A DNA stretch of 64,000 nucleotides from Micromonospora sp. WMMD1155 (GCF_029581275.1 NZ_CP120742.1:2206501-2270500), one strand, 5' to 3'; counted from the stretch's first letter, positions 48,738-57,763 are shown. Notes: generated by a model not told the origin, from the letters alone. A program made the numbers and translations.

Positions 48738-49487
48738 TCAGAGCACGTCGCCGAGAACGGCGACGATCACCGGCACCAGACCGGCGAGAATGAACGCCGG
48801 CAGGAAGCAGAGCCCCAGCGGCAGGACGATGAGCACGCCAGCCCGGCGTGCCGAAGCCTCGGCAGCGGTGGCCCGATCGGCGCGCAGGTCGTCGGCGAGC
48901 CGGGTGAGCGCCCCGGCCAGGGCGGCACCGCTGTCGGCCGAACGCAAAGCCGCTGCCGTCAGGCGTTCCGCGCCTGGTATCCCGTCCAACCCGGACCACG
49001 CCTCCGCCGGGCCGCCGCCGAGCAGAAGCGTGCGGCCGACCCGGGCCAGGCGGCCGGCGAGAGGTCCGTCCAGCGTCTCGGCGACGGCCAGGATCGAGCG
49101 GTCCACCGGGGCACCCGCACGCATCGCCGCGGCGAGAAGGTCGGCGGCGAGCGGTAGGTCGGCAGCTTCCTGCACCCGCTGCCTGCGCACGGTCGGCGAC
49201 TCGATCCGCCGCAGGAGACGATCCAACAGGAATGCGGTCGGGACCGCGCCGAGCCACCCGAGCCAGCCCTCGACGACGACAGCCACGGCAAGCCCACCCA
49301 GCGCTGCCGAGAGCCGGAACGCATCCGGCCGTCGCATCGAGGGGGCGCTGCGCTGACTCTCCGCGCGGCGTTGGCCTGCTGCGCTGCGTTGACGTGCGGC
49401 GCTGCGTTGGCTGGCCGCGCTGCGTTGGCTTGCCGCGCTGTTCGGGCGCGCTGCGTTGCCGTGGCTCGTCGGCACCCGGGGCGTCAT
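48738..49487 (-). CDS. Type II secretion F-domain protein (TadC-like)
   Basis: 249 aa. Three hydrophobic segments are seen: about 63-95 near AALGGLAVAVVVEGWLGWLG, and two near the end (GVLIVLPLGLCFLPAFILAG and the following). Between lies a cytoplasmic F-type domain (EAADLPLAADLLAAAMRAG, RADRATAAEASARRAG). The first 45 residues are a Ser/Gln/Arg hexapeptide repeat (QRSAAS, QRSAAR, QRSAAG), absent in usual TadC, and the DNA shows an 18-bp tandem pattern (49350-49455). ATG at 49487 overlaps the tadB stop. Confidence 0.85.
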   Translation of the reverse strand: MTPRVPTSHGNAARPNSAASQRSAASQRSAARQRSAAGQRRAESQRSAPSMRRPDAFRLSAALGGLAVAVVVEGWLGWLGAVPTAFLLDRLLRRIESPTVRRQRVQEAADLPLAADLLAAAMRAGAPVDRSILAVAETLDGPLAGRLARVGRTLLLGGGPAEAWSGLDGIPGAERLTAAALRSADSGAALAGALTRLADDLRADRATAAEASARRAGVLIVLPLGLCFLPAFILAGLVPVIVAVLGDVL

Positions 49488-50737
49488 CCGGTGCGTCCCG
49501 GTGCCGCGCTCAGTCGTTCTGCCCAAAGAAGGCCGACGACCTGTAGGGCGACGGCGAGAACCGCGCAGGCTCCGCCGACCCTGCTGTGCAGGAGTACCGC
49601 CACCGGGTCGACGCCTATCCCGTACCCAAGCCCGATCCCTCCGACCGGCAGCGCCGCCAGCAACCACGCCGTCGCTCGCGCGCCGGCCGCCTGTGCCGCC
49701 GCTGCGGCCAGACCTCGGTCGGTCGCCCGGGCGTCCGCCTCGATCCGCTCGACCAGTTCCGCGAGTGGTGCGCCGGTCCGGTCGGCCAGTCGTACCGCTG
49801 CTGACGTCAGCCGACGCAGACGGTCCGGCCCGTCGGCGACGACATCGAGCGCGTCCGGGACGGGCAGGCCGGCCCGGAGGTCCGCCGCGAGGCCGCAGAG
49901 TTGGTCCAGCCCGCGTCGTCGGACCTGTTCGGAGCTGCGGTTCGTTCGCCAACGCAGTAGGGCACGCACGGCCAGCGTGCCGTAGCCGGCCAGCGCGACA
50001 GCCGCCACCGGACCACCGATCACGGCGCCGACGCCACCGCCCAGGAGGCCCACCAGCGGCAACACGCGTGCCGTCGGCCGGAAGGTCCGCGCCCTCGCGA
50101 CCACGCTCGGCCCGTTGATCATCAAGTTGGCCGCCCGCTGATCGGCGGACTCGACGTCGCCGCGCTCCTCGGGGGTAGCCGGGTCGAACGGCACGCCCCG
50201 AGGACCGACTGCCGTGTCTCGGCGCTCGACGGTCGGCGCTGGACGTCGAACGTCGACGCAGCGGTGCGCTTCCACGCCTGCGGCTTCGATCGTGATCGCC
50301 GCCACCGATGTGCCCGGGGCTGCGCCCTCCGGCCTCGCGGTGCCGGCTGGACGGCGAGGGTCGCGGCGGGTCGGCGGACGTGTCGGACCCGCAGGACCCG
50401 TCGACCCCACCGAGCCGTCCGACGCCCCGGGCCACCTAGGCCTTCCGGCGGTGTCCCGAGCGGGCCAACCGAGGGCGGTCGGCATCGCGCTGGGCTGCGG
50501 CTGGGACACGCCACCGACTTCGGTCGGCACGCCGCCGGACCCGTCGACCGGCCCGTCCGGTGTGCTGCCGAGTTCCCGGATCCACTCCACCAGGGCGGCA
50601 TCCGGATCGACAGCGGCCTTCGCCCGTCCCGTCGCCAACACGCGACGTCGGCGGGCCCGGATGCTCCGCACCGGCCACGCCACCAGGGCGGCGGCGACCA
50701 GGAGCAGCGCCGCCACCACGGACGCCCCGGCGGTCAC
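49484..50737 (-). CDS. Type II secretion F-domain protein (TadB-like) with long linker
   Basis: 417 aa. A first membrane segment SVVAALLLVAAALVAWPV (about 6-24) is followed by a long Pro/Arg/Thr-rich linker (about 55-200) not usual in TadB. Then comes the F-type platform: VLPLVGLLGGGVGAVIGG, RGLDQLCGLAADLRAGLP and ADRTGAPLAELVERIEADA, and two C-terminal helices. TadB/TadC form the inner-membrane platform of the pilus. GTG at 50737 overlaps the tadA stop (GTGA), so the start is well fixed by coupling. An alternative is a shorter start after the linker, which I consider less likely. Confidence 0.8.
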   Translation of the reverse strand: MTAGASVVAALLLVAAALVAWPVRSIRARRRRVLATGRAKAAVDPDAALVEWIRELGSTPDGPVDGSGGVPTEVGGVSQPQPSAMPTALGWPARDTAGRPRWPGASDGSVGSTGPAGPTRPPTRRDPRRPAGTARPEGAAPGTSVAAITIEAAGVEAHRCVDVRRPAPTVERRDTAVGPRGVPFDPATPEERGDVESADQRAANLMINGPSVVARARTFRPTARVLPLVGLLGGGVGAVIGGPVAAVALAGYGTLAVRALLRWRTNRSSEQVRRRGLDQLCGLAADLRAGLPVPDALDVVADGPDRLRRLTSAAVRLADRTGAPLAELVERIEADARATDRGLAAAAAQAAGARATAWLLAALPVGGIGLGYGIGVDPVAVLLHSRVGGACAVLAVALQVVGLLWAERLSAAPGRTG

Positions 50738-51945
50738 GACGGACCTGCCGATCCGGGCCACGGCTCGCTGAGGATCGGCGGCACCGTCACCCCGCGCTCG
50801 CGCAGCAGCGCCCCGAGCGCGCGGGCCGCCAGCCCGAGGCCGCTGCCGCGTACCCAGGCGGGGACCACTGTCACCAACCGCTCGGGCCCTTCCGGAAGCA
50901 GCAGGCAGACCGACTCCAGGACACGCCCCCGATCGCCACGCCGCACCTGGAACAGCACCTGCAACGCGGCCGCGACCTGGGCATGCAACGCGGCACGGGG
51001 CAACCCGCCCAGCATGCCCAGTGCCTCCAGTCGGGCCGGCACGTCGGACGGGGTGTTGGCGTGCAACGTGCCGGCGCCCCCGTCGTGGCCGGTGTTGAGC
51101 GCGGCCAACAGGTCGACCACCTCGGCGCCCCGGCACTCCCCGACCACCAGGCGGTCCGGCCGCATCCGCAATGCCTGCCGAACCAGATCACCCAGGCTGA
51201 CGACGCCCGATCCCTCCACATTGGCGGTACGCGCCTGGAGCCCCACCACGTGCGGGTGCCCCGGGCGCAGCTCGGCGGCGTCCTCCACCAACACGATCCG
51301 TTCGCTGGCGGGGACCATCCCCAACAGCGTGTTGAGCAGGGTCGTCTTGCCTGACCCCGTGCCGCCGGTCACCAGGTACGCCAGTCGGGCCGCGACGACG
51401 GCGGCGAGCAGCGGTGCCAAGGGTCGCGGCACAGTCCCCTGGCGTACCAGCTCGTCGAGCGTGAACGGCCGATGTCGGAAGGTCCGCAGGGACAGGTACG
51501 GACCCTCGGTCGCCACCGGCGGCAGCACGGCGTGCAACCGGGTGCCGTCAGACAGCCGGGCGTCCGCGTACGGTGACCCGTCGTCGAGCCGCCGACCGGC
51601 ACTGCCGATCAGCCGCTGCGCCAGTCGGCGTACGTCCTCCGCCGAGCCGACCGGCACCGCGACCTGTTGCAGCCCCGAGCCACGGTCGACCCACACCCGC
51701 GTGCCGTTGACCAGGACGTCGGTGACCTCCGGATCGACGAGCAGCGGGGCCAGCGGCCCAGCGCCGACGAGGTCGTCGCGCACCCGGTCGGCGATCCGCA
51801 GCACGGCGGTGTCGCCGAGCACCGCGGCGTTCGGCTCGGCCCGTACCGCTGACACGATCGCTGCCGGTGTCACGGGAGTGGTGGCGGCGGCGATGCGCTG
51901 TCGTACGCGGGCGGCGAGGGTGCCGTCCTCGGATCGGCCGGTCAT
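50734..51945 (-). CDS. tadA: Tad secretion ATPase TadA (CpaF)
   Basis: 403 aa. The N-terminal domain ends about residue 170. The P-loop is LVTGGTGSGKTTLLNTLLG near residue 197, the Asp box is VLVEDAAEL, the Walker B region is RMRPDRLVVGECRGAE and the His box is GGAGTLHANTPSDVPARL. The hexameric ATPase drives assembly and retraction of Flp pili in the cytoplasm. ATG at 51945 overlaps the ssd stop (51942) by four bases. The C-terminal 60 residues contain the rest of the family core. Confidence 0.94.
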   Translation of the reverse strand: MTGRSEDGTLAARVRQRIAAATTPVTPAAIVSAVRAEPNAAVLGDTAVLRIADRVRDDLVGAGPLAPLLVDPEVTDVLVNGTRVWVDRGSGLQQVAVPVGSAEDVRRLAQRLIGSAGRRLDDGSPYADARLSDGTRLHAVLPPVATEGPYLSLRTFRHRPFTLDELVRQGTVPRPLAPLLAAVVAARLAYLVTGGTGSGKTTLLNTLLGMVPASERIVLVEDAAELRPGHPHVVGLQARTANVEGSGVVSLGDLVRQALRMRPDRLVVGECRGAEVVDLLAALNTGHDGGAGTLHANTPSDVPARLEALGMLGGLPRAALHAQVAAALQVLFQVRRGDRGRVLESVCLLLPEGPERLVTVVPAWVRGSGLGLAARALGALLRERGVTVPPILSEPWPGSAGPS

Positions 51946-53045
51946 GCCGCATCCAGCGACGGCGCACCGGTGAGGTCGGTGATGATCCGTTGGCAGAGGG
52001 CGGCCAACGGTCCCTTGCCCGCGGCGGCCGGCGCCTCACCTCGTTCCAGCCCACGGCACAGCCCTGGCTCGGGCCGCAGCGTGCCCGCCAGCGGCAGGCC
52101 GAGGGCCCGTGCCACCTCGGCTCCGCGGAGCCGACCGGGGGCCGGCCCGCGCACCACCACCGACAGCGCCGCGCAGTGCGGGGCTGCGGCGGCGACGACC
52201 CGCGCCGCCGCCGCGGTGGCACGCAGCTCGGCCGGGACGACGACGAACGCCTGGTCGGCCGACTGCAACGCCACCACTGCCGCGTCGTCCAGCTGTCGGG
52301 GCAGGTCGACCACCACGAAGTCCCGCCCGCGCCGGGCGGCGTCCACCGTCGCCGCCATCGCCGCCGCCGGCAGGGCCAGCATCTCGCCGCGATCCCAGGA
52401 GAGCACCACCAGGTCGCCCCGGCTGGGCAGGGCCTGGACCAGTGCCGGGGCGTCCACCCGCCCGTCCGCGCCGGTGAGCGACGGCCACCGCAGCCCTTCC
52501 AGCTGCTCCCAGCCCAGCACGAGGTCGAGGCCACCACCGAGTGGGTCGGCATCGACCAGCAGAGTGCGCAACCGGGCCCGCGCGGCGGTCACGGCCAGGC
52601 CACCGGCCAGCACACTCGCCCCGGCACCGCCCCGACCCCCGAAGACCGCGACGACCCGGGCACCGGCGCCGTCCGGACGGTCCGAACCCTGCTCGGCGAA
52701 CCGGTCCACCAGCCACGACTGGGCAGCGGGCAACATGGCTACGTGCTCGGCTCCGACCAGCTCGGCGATCTGCCAGCCGGGGTCCAGCTGACCGGCCCGG
52801 CCGACCAGCACCAGCCGGGGCCGCTGCGGCAGCCGGGCGCGCAGACACGCCTGCGCCTGGTCGATGCCGAGTATCACCAGCGGCGCGGGAACCCACCGGG
52901 TACGCGCGGCCGCCGGATCGCGGGCGAGCTCCACTTCGGTCCCGCCCGCGGCGGCGAGCCGGAGCACGTCATCGAGCAGATCGTCGTCGCCGGTGACCAC
53001 CAGCGGGAGCCGGCGGATCGGCGGGACGGAGGTACGGGATGGCAT
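51942..53045 (-). CDS. ssd: Septum-site-determining-like protein Ssd/TadZ (CpaE-like)
   Basis: 367 aa. An N-terminal receiver-like domain (about 10-125) is followed by a MinD/ParA-type ATPase (about 130-350). Its deviant P-loop is AVFGGRGGAGASVLAGGLA, where the usual GKGGxGKS is changed, and the LLVDADPLGGGLDLVLG and FVVVDLPRQLDDAAVVAL blocks are conserved. TadZ/CpaE proteins place the pilus machine. In mycobacteria the neighbour Rv3660c is named Ssd because overexpression blocks septation. ATG at 53045 follows GGAGGCCGCG. It is the first gene of the operon. Confidence 0.9.
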   Translation of the reverse strand: MPSRTSVPPIRRLPLVVTGDDDLLDDVLRLAAAGGTEVELARDPAAARTRWVPAPLVILGIDQAQACLRARLPQRPRLVLVGRAGQLDPGWQIAELVGAEHVAMLPAAQSWLVDRFAEQGSDRPDGAGARVVAVFGGRGGAGASVLAGGLAVTAARARLRTLLVDADPLGGGLDLVLGWEQLEGLRWPSLTGADGRVDAPALVQALPSRGDLVVLSWDRGEMLALPAAAMAATVDAARRGRDFVVVDLPRQLDDAAVVALQSADQAFVVVPAELRATAAAARVVAAAAPHCAALSVVVRGPAPGRLRGAEVARALGLPLAGTLRPEPGLCRGLERGEAPAAAGKGPLAALCQRIITDLTGAPSLDAA

Positions 53046-53425
53046 CGCGGCCTCCAGCGGTCGGGCTCTGGTATGCCGACGACCCTGCTCGGAAACCGCA
53101 CCGCGAGCGGGCCCGATCGCGGTGCCTGTGGACAACTTCGTGTGCTGTGGACAACGCCCGTCGAGACGGTTGATCTGCTATGCCCGAAGATTCCCCCGCA
53201 GCTCCTCGGCCTGCCCACGACAGTGGGGCTTGATCCGTCGGATGCCGGGATTCCGATCCGTCCTGCCACGGATCCGCTTCCTCCATGGATGGCGGGAAGC
53301 AACCGCCAGGGATGGCAGAAGGCAACTGCTGCCGGGATCGAGAGGGCCCGACGAGACCGGGTCGTGGCAGTTGACCATGTCCAGTACTGTCCGAGCCGCA
53401 AGTCTCGACAACCCGGGGGAAGACC
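53046..53425. other. Divergent promoter region between ssd and secreted protein
   Basis: 380 bp. The last part (53289-53335) has two similar 24-bp segments beginning GGATGGCGGGAAGCAACC and GATGGCAGAAGGCAAC. No gene is seen. The promoters of the tad operon and of the TTG-start secreted protein should lie here. Confidence 0.5.
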
Positions 53426-54475
53426 TTGACCAGTTCGTTCAGTTCCCGCCGCGTGCTCGCCTGGACCACGCCTGTGGCGCTCGCGCTGACCGCGCTCGCC
53501 CCGGCACTGCCGGCCCAGGCCGCGGCGAAGCCCACATCGGCAGTCATCAGCGGCCCGGTCGACAAGGACCTCAATGGTGACGGCATCCCAGACCTGGTCA
53601 CTGCCGGCGGCCCCGGCACCGGGCTCGACTCCGGCGTCTGGTCCGCCCTCGGCGTGAAATCTCGCAAGACCGGGTTCGGGACCGGTCAGGTGCAGACTCC
53701 GGCCGCCAACATCGGCCTGGGCGGCACGGGTGTCTCCAGCGACCCCGGCGGGGAAGACTTCGACGGCGCCCAGATTCTCACCGGGCGCTTCTTCGGCGCG
53801 AACCGTGAGGACTTCCTGTACTACTACCCGACTGGCGTCGCCGCCGGCATCGGTGGTGTCCTCCGTGGCGCCGGGGACGGCACGTTGCCCAGCCCGTACA
53901 ACAACCAGGCCACGATCGGATTCGAAAACCTGATCGACGCCAACGGCAACATCCCCCTGCAGTTGGTCAGCGCGTTCCAGGCCGACGGTGGCGACAGCAC
54001 CATTCCGGATCTGTTCGGCATCGCTGGTGATGACACCAACGGCTACCAGCTCGGTTATCACCCCAGCTACTTCGCGCCGGGCCTCTACTACGGCGTCACC
54101 GGCCTCACCAACTCCACGCCGACCGGCGGGACCGACTGGCAGAACTGGACCCTCGCCAGCACCGAAACGGCCTCGGGGATCGCGCTCTTCCTACGTAATG
54201 CGGGCACCGGCGCGCTTTACCTGTGGACCGGCGTCACCATGGTCGACAACGGTGACGGCACCGGCACGCTGACGCACAGCCAGTACCAGGTGGCGGCGAA
54301 CTGGAACACCGGCGTCGCGATCAACACGCTCCACGCCGCCGACATCAACTCCGACGGCACTGCCGACCTGTGGGCGGTGTTCCCGAACGGCACCTACCGG
54401 GCGTACCTCGTTTCCGGGCTGTCCGACAACGGCACCGCCACGGTCACCGCGACCCGCAGTCGGCGGCTTGTCTGA
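53426..54475 (+). CDS. Secreted protein with calcium-binding FG-GAP/VCBS-like repeats
   Basis: 349 aa. A signal peptide (about 1-34, LAWTTPVALALTALAPALPAQA) is followed by the mature protein. KDLNGDGIPDLVTAGG near residue 47 and ADINSDGTADLWAVF near 310 match the DxDxDG-type calcium loops of FG-GAP/VCBS repeats, so a small beta-propeller fold is likely. There are many Gly/Asn and aromatic residues and no catalytic motif. TTG at 53426 follows GGGGGAAGACC with suitable spacing. It is transcribed opposite to the tad operon and is followed by a strong hairpin, so it may be an extracellular adhesin or sugar-binding protein (inference). Confidence 0.78.
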   Translation: MTSSFSSRRVLAWTTPVALALTALAPALPAQAAAKPTSAVISGPVDKDLNGDGIPDLVTAGGPGTGLDSGVWSALGVKSRKTGFGTGQVQTPAANIGLGGTGVSSDPGGEDFDGAQILTGRFFGANREDFLYYYPTGVAAGIGGVLRGAGDGTLPSPYNNQATIGFENLIDANGNIPLQLVSAFQADGGDSTIPDLFGIAGDDTNGYQLGYHPSYFAPGLYYGVTGLTNSTPTGGTDWQNWTLASTETASGIALFLRNAGTGALYLWTGVTMVDNGDGTGTLTHSQYQVAANWNTGVAINTLHAADINSDGTADLWAVFPNGTYRAYLVSGLSDNGTATVTATRSRRLV

Positions 54476-54500
54476 CCTTTCCGCCCGGCACTGAACCGAA

Positions 54501-54539
54501 CCTGCCGACCTTCCGAACGGAAATGGGAAGGTCGGCAGG
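54501..54539 (+). terminator. Hairpin after the secreted protein gene
   Basis: CCTGCCGACCTTCC (54501-54514) pairs exactly with GGAAGGTCGGCAGG (54526-54539), with an 11-nt loop, 26 bp after the stop. There is no U-run after it. Confidence 0.7.
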
Positions 54540-54659
54540 TCCGCCCTGAAGTGACCCACGGAGCTGTCTTCGACGTCGGGCGCTGACCTGCGGTGGCCTG
54601 TCCTCGGTCCCCGCTTCGTGGCGCGTCGATTCAGCGATCGGTTCAGGAGGTTTCGCGGC

Positions 54660-55193
54660 GTGATGGAACCGGACAAGCTCGACACCGCTCGCCGCCGCTT
54701 TCCGGTGGGCGAGCACGTCATGGGTCAGGTGATCGCCATACCGAGGCCCGGAACGATCGGGTTGTTCGTGGACCTGGGTCAAGAGCCAGAGGGCTTCGTC
54801 GACGTCGTGATCTTGCCGCACGAGTCGGCTGACTGGCCTCCGGTCGGCACCGTGACAACGTTCGAGGTCCTTCAACACAGAACGGGTCAGGTTCGCCTTC
54901 TTCCTCTCGACGAGCGATTCCGTTCACGGACCTACCAGACCAGTAGTCTGAGCCACCAGGAATGGTTGTCCATCAAGGCACGATTTCCGATCGGCTGCGT
55001 GGTCACCGCGACCGTCACCAACGTCTTCGTCTCGAACAGGGAGTACGTGGTGAAGTTCGACGATTGCTGGTCATCCCTGGAATGGAACGGTGCGGCGCCA
55101 AAGGTGGGCACCACTGGCTGGTACACCGTCATCCGGCAGCTGGACGAGACGCGACGGGTCCTCCTCACACCGACCGACGCAGTGCCGTCCTGA
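54660..55193 (+). CDS. S1-like RNA-binding protein, two barrels
   Basis: 177 aa. Two similar beta-barrels are visible: RRRFPVGEHVMGQVIAIPRP (about 12-31) with GTIGLFVDLGQEPEGFV, and KARFPIGCVVTATVTNVFVS (about 104-123) with NREYVVKFDDCW. Both start with the same RFPxG turn and run as S1/OB strands. RNA binding is likely, the target unknown. GTG at 54660 is preferred because AGGAGG lies 9 nt upstream; ATG at 54663 is equally in frame. It stands alone between hairpins and the 6C RNA region. Confidence 0.7.
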   Translation: MMEPDKLDTARRRFPVGEHVMGQVIAIPRPGTIGLFVDLGQEPEGFVDVVILPHESADWPPVGTVTTFEVLQHRTGQVRLLPLDERFRSRTYQTSSLSHQEWLSIKARFPIGCVVTATVTNVFVSNREYVVKFDDCWSSLEWNGAAPKVGTTGWYTVIRQLDETRRVLLTPTDAVPS

Positions 55194-55447
55194 CAGAGGT
55201 CCATGGCTTCGATTGGGCGCGTAAGGCATTCCGATCAACCTCGTGCAGCCGGTCTCTCGGGTGACGATCAGGCGTCCACAACGCTCAACCAGCACACCCG
55301 AACTTCGGACGACTACGCCGCCCGCATCCAGGCCGCCGCCTTCGACAGCTCCGCCGCCTCTTTGCTTCCTCAGACCGAGAGAACGCCCGCGAATGTCGTC
55401 TTCAAAGGGGCCGGAGATGCTGTGGCCCGCGACGGAGTAGCGCTCCC

Positions 55448-55560
55448 AGAAAGGGACGACCCCCGTCGGGGGGAGACGGGGGTCGTCGAAGGTTCGGCTC
55501 CGGGGGGGTCGAGCCGAACCACTCAGCGGTCACGGGGGGTGCAACCGCCGAGCGTCTGCC
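55448..55560 (-). ncRNA. 6C small RNA
   Basis: Read on the minus strand, three hairpins follow in line. Stem 1 (CTCGGCGGT with ACCGCTGAG, 55522-55552) has a loop with six C. Stem 2 (GGTTCGGCTC with GAGCCGAACC, 55491-55520) has a loop with seven C. Stem 3 (GACGACCCCCGTC with GACGGGGGTCGTC, 55455-55487) has a loop with six C and a following CCTTTCT. The first two match the definition of the actinobacterial 6C RNA, and stem 3 serves as terminator. The mycobacterial homologue (B11) also lies between ssd (Rv3660c) and the HAD gene (Rv3661), as here. The 5' end is estimated; a possible promoter lies at about 55575-55605. Confidence 0.85.
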
Positions 55561-55777
55561 TGTTTTTCGGGTATGTGAAAGCTCGTCGTACGGACAAGTT
55601 TGCCTGAGCGCGCCCGTCACGTCGAGTGGTGCTTGCTCCACTCACCGCGAAAATCTCCTCGCAGAGTGTGAGCGCGATCACGCGGAGCGGAGAAGGTGGT
55701 GCTTGCCCGCAGGTGTGAGGGGTGGCCTGACCCCGGGCACCCGCCGACGATAGACCATCCGGCTAGACTTTCGCGCC

Positions 55778-56584
55778 GTGGGCCGAAGTGCCGCTTTCTT
55801 CGATCTGGACAAGACCGTCATCGCCAAGTCGAGCGCTCTGGCGTTTGGTCGGCCGTTCTACCGGGACGGCTTGATCACCCGGCGTGACGTGGTCAAGTCG
55901 GCGTACGCGCAGCTGATGTTCCGGCTGGGCGGCACCGACGAGCAGACCATGGCCCGAACACGGGACTACCTGGCCGCGCTCTGCAAGGGCTGGCAGGTGG
56001 AGCAGGTCCGCCAGATCGTCGCGGAGACACTCCACGAGCTGATCAACCCTTACGTGTACGCCGAGGCTGCCGCCCTGATCGAGGAGCACCAGGCGGCGGG
56101 GCGGGATGTGGTGTTGGTGTCGGCGTCGGGCGAGGAGATGGTCCGGCCGATCGGCGAGCTGCTCGGGGTGACCGACGTGATCGCCACCCGGATGACGGTC
56201 CGCGACGGCCGGTACAGCGGTGAGGTCGAGTTCTACGCGGCCGGCCCGAGCAAGGTCGAGGCGGTCAGCGAGTTGGCGGCGATCCGGGATTACGACCTGG
56301 CCGACTCGTACGCCTACTCCGACTCGTACAGCGACCGTCCGTTGTTGGAGTGCGTCGGCCACCCGAGCGTGGTCAACCCGGATCGGCAGCTCCGCAAGCT
56401 GGCCTCGGAGAACGCGTGGCCGGTGCTGGAGTTCCGGCACCCGATCCCGCTGGGCCGCCGCCTGCGGGAGCGACCCGCGGTACCGGTGGCCGCGGCCGCG
56501 CTCGGCGTGGGCGTCGGCGTGGCCATCGGCATCGCCTGGTACGGCCGGCACCGTCGCACCCGGGCAGCCACCACCACCGCCTGA
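55778..56584 (+). CDS. HAD-IB family phosphatase (SerB-like)
   Basis: 268 aa. Motif I FFDLDKTVIAKSSAL (residues 7-21) has the two aspartates, motif II lies in VVLVSASGEEMVRPIG, motif III in GPSKVEAVSEL and motif IV in YAYSDSYSDRPLLE. This is the HAD-IB family of the SerB and phospholipid-phosphatase kind. A hydrophobic C-terminal helix (about 236-256, VPVAAAALGVGVGVAIGIAW) should anchor it in the membrane. The homologue Rv3661 lies at the same place beside ssd in mycobacteria. GTG at 55778. The substrate is unknown. Confidence 0.88.
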   Translation: MGRSAAFFDLDKTVIAKSSALAFGRPFYRDGLITRRDVVKSAYAQLMFRLGGTDEQTMARTRDYLAALCKGWQVEQVRQIVAETLHELINPYVYAEAAALIEEHQAAGRDVVLVSASGEEMVRPIGELLGVTDVIATRMTVRDGRYSGEVEFYAAGPSKVEAVSELAAIRDYDLADSYAYSDSYSDRPLLECVGHPSVVNPDRQLRKLASENAWPVLEFRHPIPLGRRLRERPAVPVAAAALGVGVGVAIGIAWYGRHRRTRAATTTA

Positions 56585-56801
56585 CCAGGCCCGATGGGGC
56601 GCGCGCAAACACCACCAGCGCCTGAACCAGGCCAGTCCGGCCTCGCCTGACCAGCTCCGCTCGGCCGCACACGGTCGCGGTCACCGCCTGAAAGGCCAGA
56701 CCGGCGGTGCCTACGGCTACCACCAGCCTCTTCGACCCACTCCGGGCAACGTCGAGTGTCATCTATCCGACTCAGCGTCTCACCCCTGCCTGAACATCGT
56801 A

Positions 56802-56850
56802 TTGAGCGACCGCTCAAACAACCGTATTCTCCGTTTGAGCGAACGCTCAA
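56802..56850. promoter_or_regulatory. Two TetR operators on a promoter
   Basis: TTGAGCGACCGCTCAA (56802-56817) and TTGAGCGAACGCTCAA (56835-56850) share both arms, 33 bp apart (three DNA turns). The left one contains the -35-like TTGAGC (56802-56807), and TATTCT (56825-56830) fits a -10 box at the ideal 17 bp spacing. The second site covers the transcription start. Repressor binding would block RNA polymerase directly. The rest of 56585-56866 shows no gene. Confidence 0.85.
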
Positions 56851-56866
56851 GACGGGGGAAGATCGC

Positions 56867-57763
56867 ATGACCGACGACGACGAACCGACTCCACGCCCGG
56901 CGACGGCGGGCTGGATCCTCGCCGGATTGATCACGCTCTTCGGGGTGGTTCTCTTCATCGGGGTGGTCAACAAGGGCCGCGCCGACAGCGCGGTGCTCTT
57001 CGTGGCGCTCCCGGTGCTGCTGGCCGCCGGGCTCACGCTCGCACCGCACCGAACGGCACACGGTCAGGTCTTCGCGGCCACGACGGTGGCCCTGTTGCTG
57101 GCGGCGGTGGCGCTGCACGAGGGTGCGATCTGCGTACTCCTGGCCGCCCCGCTGGTCTACGCGGTGGCGCACGGCACCACCGCGCTGATCCGCGTCCTGC
57201 GGCGCGCCAACCGTCCGTACGTCATGGTGGCCGTGCCGCTGCTGCTCCTGCCCGGCCTGGAGGGCAGCGGCATCGCGCCCCGGGTGGCCCCGCAGCAGAC
57301 GGTCGAGGTGACCCGGGTCGTCGGGCTCCCGGTGGACCGGGTGGCGGAGCGTCTCGTCGCCGGCCCCCGCCCGACGGACGTCCGCTCGGTGCCGCTGCGA
57401 CTCCTGGGCGTGCCCACCCCCGGGCAGGTCACCGGCGACGGGCTCGACGTCGGCGACAGGTGGATGTTCGGCTACCACGGCAGCGCGCACGGGCCGGGCG
57501 GCCACCTGCTCGCCGAGGTGGACAGCGTCGCGCCGGGGCGGGTCGCGTTCCGCTTCGTCGAGGACAGCTCGATCACCGCGCGCTGGTTCGCCTGGCGGCA
57601 CGCGGAGGTGAGCTGGCGGGCGGTCGACAGCGGGCACACCGAGGTCCGGGTCCGGGTCGACTACACGCGGGGCCTCGACCCGTCCTGGTACTTCGGTCCG
57701 ATGCAGCAGGTGCTGCTCGGCGCCGGGGTCGGGCACCTTCTCGACATGCTGGCGTTGCGGTGA
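56867..57763 (+). CDS. Membrane protein with SRPBCC-like domain
   Basis: 298 aa. Four hydrophobic helices lie within about residues 15-140 (WILAGLITLFGVVLFIGV and others). From about 145 to the end a soluble part starts VEVTRVVGLPVDRVAERLV and includes RVAFRFVEDSSITARWFAWRHAEVSW, a beta-strand run like the START/SRPBCC ligand-binding fold. No enzymatic motif is seen. It may bind a lipid-like ligand. ATG at 56867 lies 16 bp downstream of the second TetR operator. The next gene overlaps by GTGA, so this is the first gene of a three-gene autoregulated operon. Confidence 0.72.
   Translation: MTDDDEPTPRPATAGWILAGLITLFGVVLFIGVVNKGRADSAVLFVALPVLLAAGLTLAPHRTAHGQVFAATTVALLLAAVALHEGAICVLLAAPLVYAVAHGTTALIRVLRRANRPYVMVAVPLLLLPGLEGSGIAPRVAPQQTVEVTRVVGLPVDRVAERLVAGPRPTDVRSVPLRLLGVPTPGQVTGDGLDVGDRWMFGYHGSAHGPGGHLLAEVDSVAPGRVAFRFVEDSSITARWFAWRHAEVSWRAVDSGHTEVRVRVDYTRGLDPSWYFGPMQQVLLGAGVGHLLDMLALR

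Noticed and set aside
55455..55520. Two simple terminators only
   Set aside because: Both loops hold at least six C on the minus strand and a third C-loop hairpin precedes them, which fits a 6C RNA better than two separate terminators.
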